From: DAOTWY01 sp003696565
GTDB lineage: Bacteria > Chloroflexota > Anaerolineae > Aggregatilineales > Phototrophicaceae
DNA: 5,871 bases
NCBI GenBank assembly: GCA_034435635.1
Contig: DAOTWY010000128.1
Coordinates: 1-5,871, forward strand
Reading direction: 5' to 3'
Part shown: piece by piece, positions 5,760 to 5,871 of the stretch
How the letters are laid out: each line of letters begins with the position of its first letter
Position numbering within the stretch: the stretch's first letter is position 1
Notes under the pieces: generated by a model
The model's input: the letters and a program-made list of their open reading frames with translations, nothing else
Database searches by the model: none
Told to the model about the DNA's origin: nothing
Program-made: the position numbers and the translations under genes

Positions 5760-5871
5760 CTATTGACTATGCGAAACAAAAAGCTCGATATAACGCCCAG
5801 CAGGGTTATTAAGAGAATCCAAAATATCAAGTGAAACAATTTCGCCTGTACTTATATCTGAAAAATAATAC
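5760..5871 (-). CDS. partial CDS, C-terminal 36 residues of an unidentified protein
   Basis: An open frame enters from the right edge (first full codon at 5870) and ends at TAG 5762-5760. It encodes 36 residues that include ISTGEIVSLDILDSLNNPAG and end in ELFVSHSQ. The composition is that of a normal soluble protein. Of the other two minus-strand frames at the edge, one meets a stop after about five codons and the other after about fourteen. The stop lies 14 bases before the ATG of the zinc-ribbon gene and overlaps its AGGA motif, the spacing expected of co-transcribed genes. No family is recognised from so short a tail. A competing frame in the same DNA gives a hydrophobic peptide from a TTG start without a clear ribosome site; I judge that a shadow. 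Confidence is moderate because the fragment is short. Confidence 0.6.
   Translation of the reverse strand, partial: YYFSDISTGEIVSLDILDSLNNPAGRYIELFVSHSQ

Noticed and set aside
5630..5839. Minus-strand frame of 69 codons with a hydrophobic first 26 residues, from TTG
   Set aside because: It has no clear ribosome binding site, overlaps the zinc-ribbon N-terminus out of frame, and turns into an Asn/Thr/Arg-rich tail. The hydrophobic part comes from T-rich codons read out of frame with the partial edge gene, whose own frame looks more protein-like.

Overview
This 5.9 kb window looks like ordinary bacterial chromosome. It holds five complete protein genes and the tail of a sixth, packed tightly and read with the standard bacterial code (TAA, TAG and TGA all end genes here). 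Base composition is moderately AT-rich. The style of the MnmA, enolase and pyruvate kinase proteins, and above all the membrane protein with a double zinc ribbon at the right end, remind me of Chloroflexota (Anaerolineae-like). That placement is an inference from recalled family resemblance, not a search result.

Left arm, minus strand (2251 down to 17): a cysteine desulfurase of the IscS/NifS family is followed, with no intervening base, by mnmA, the tRNA-uridine 2-sulfurtransferase. The desulfurase takes sulfur from cysteine, and MnmA places sulfur on U34 of the Lys, Glu and Gln tRNAs, so the two genes form a likely sulfur-delivery operon. The junction is unusual: the TGA stop is followed directly by a GTG start in the same reading frame. 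A good sigma70-type promoter (TTTACA, 17 bp, TAGAAT) lies upstream.

Centre, plus strand (2420 to 5213): enolase and pyruvate kinase, the last two steps of glycolysis, follow each other with a 61-base gap. The gap contains a strong 11-bp hairpin with only a poor U-tract, then the ribosome binding site and GTG start of pyk. Between the divergent desulfurase and eno genes is a 168-base regulatory region with a few small palindromes.

Right arm, minus strand (5871 down to 5218): the C-terminal 36 residues of an unidentified gene are followed 14 bases later by a 175-residue membrane-anchored double-zinc-ribbon protein of unknown function. This gene converges on pyk with only 4 bases between the stop codons, and the intrinsic terminator of pyk lies inside its coding sequence. 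Its coding strand is strongly rich in A and C, unlike the other genes sampled.

I see no rRNA, tRNA, CRISPR array, insertion sequence, phage gene or defence system. I also see no convincing new multi-gene system. The most useful points are the desulfurase/MnmA junction, the two hairpins around pyk, and the uncharacterised zinc-ribbon gene with its hidden upstream neighbour.
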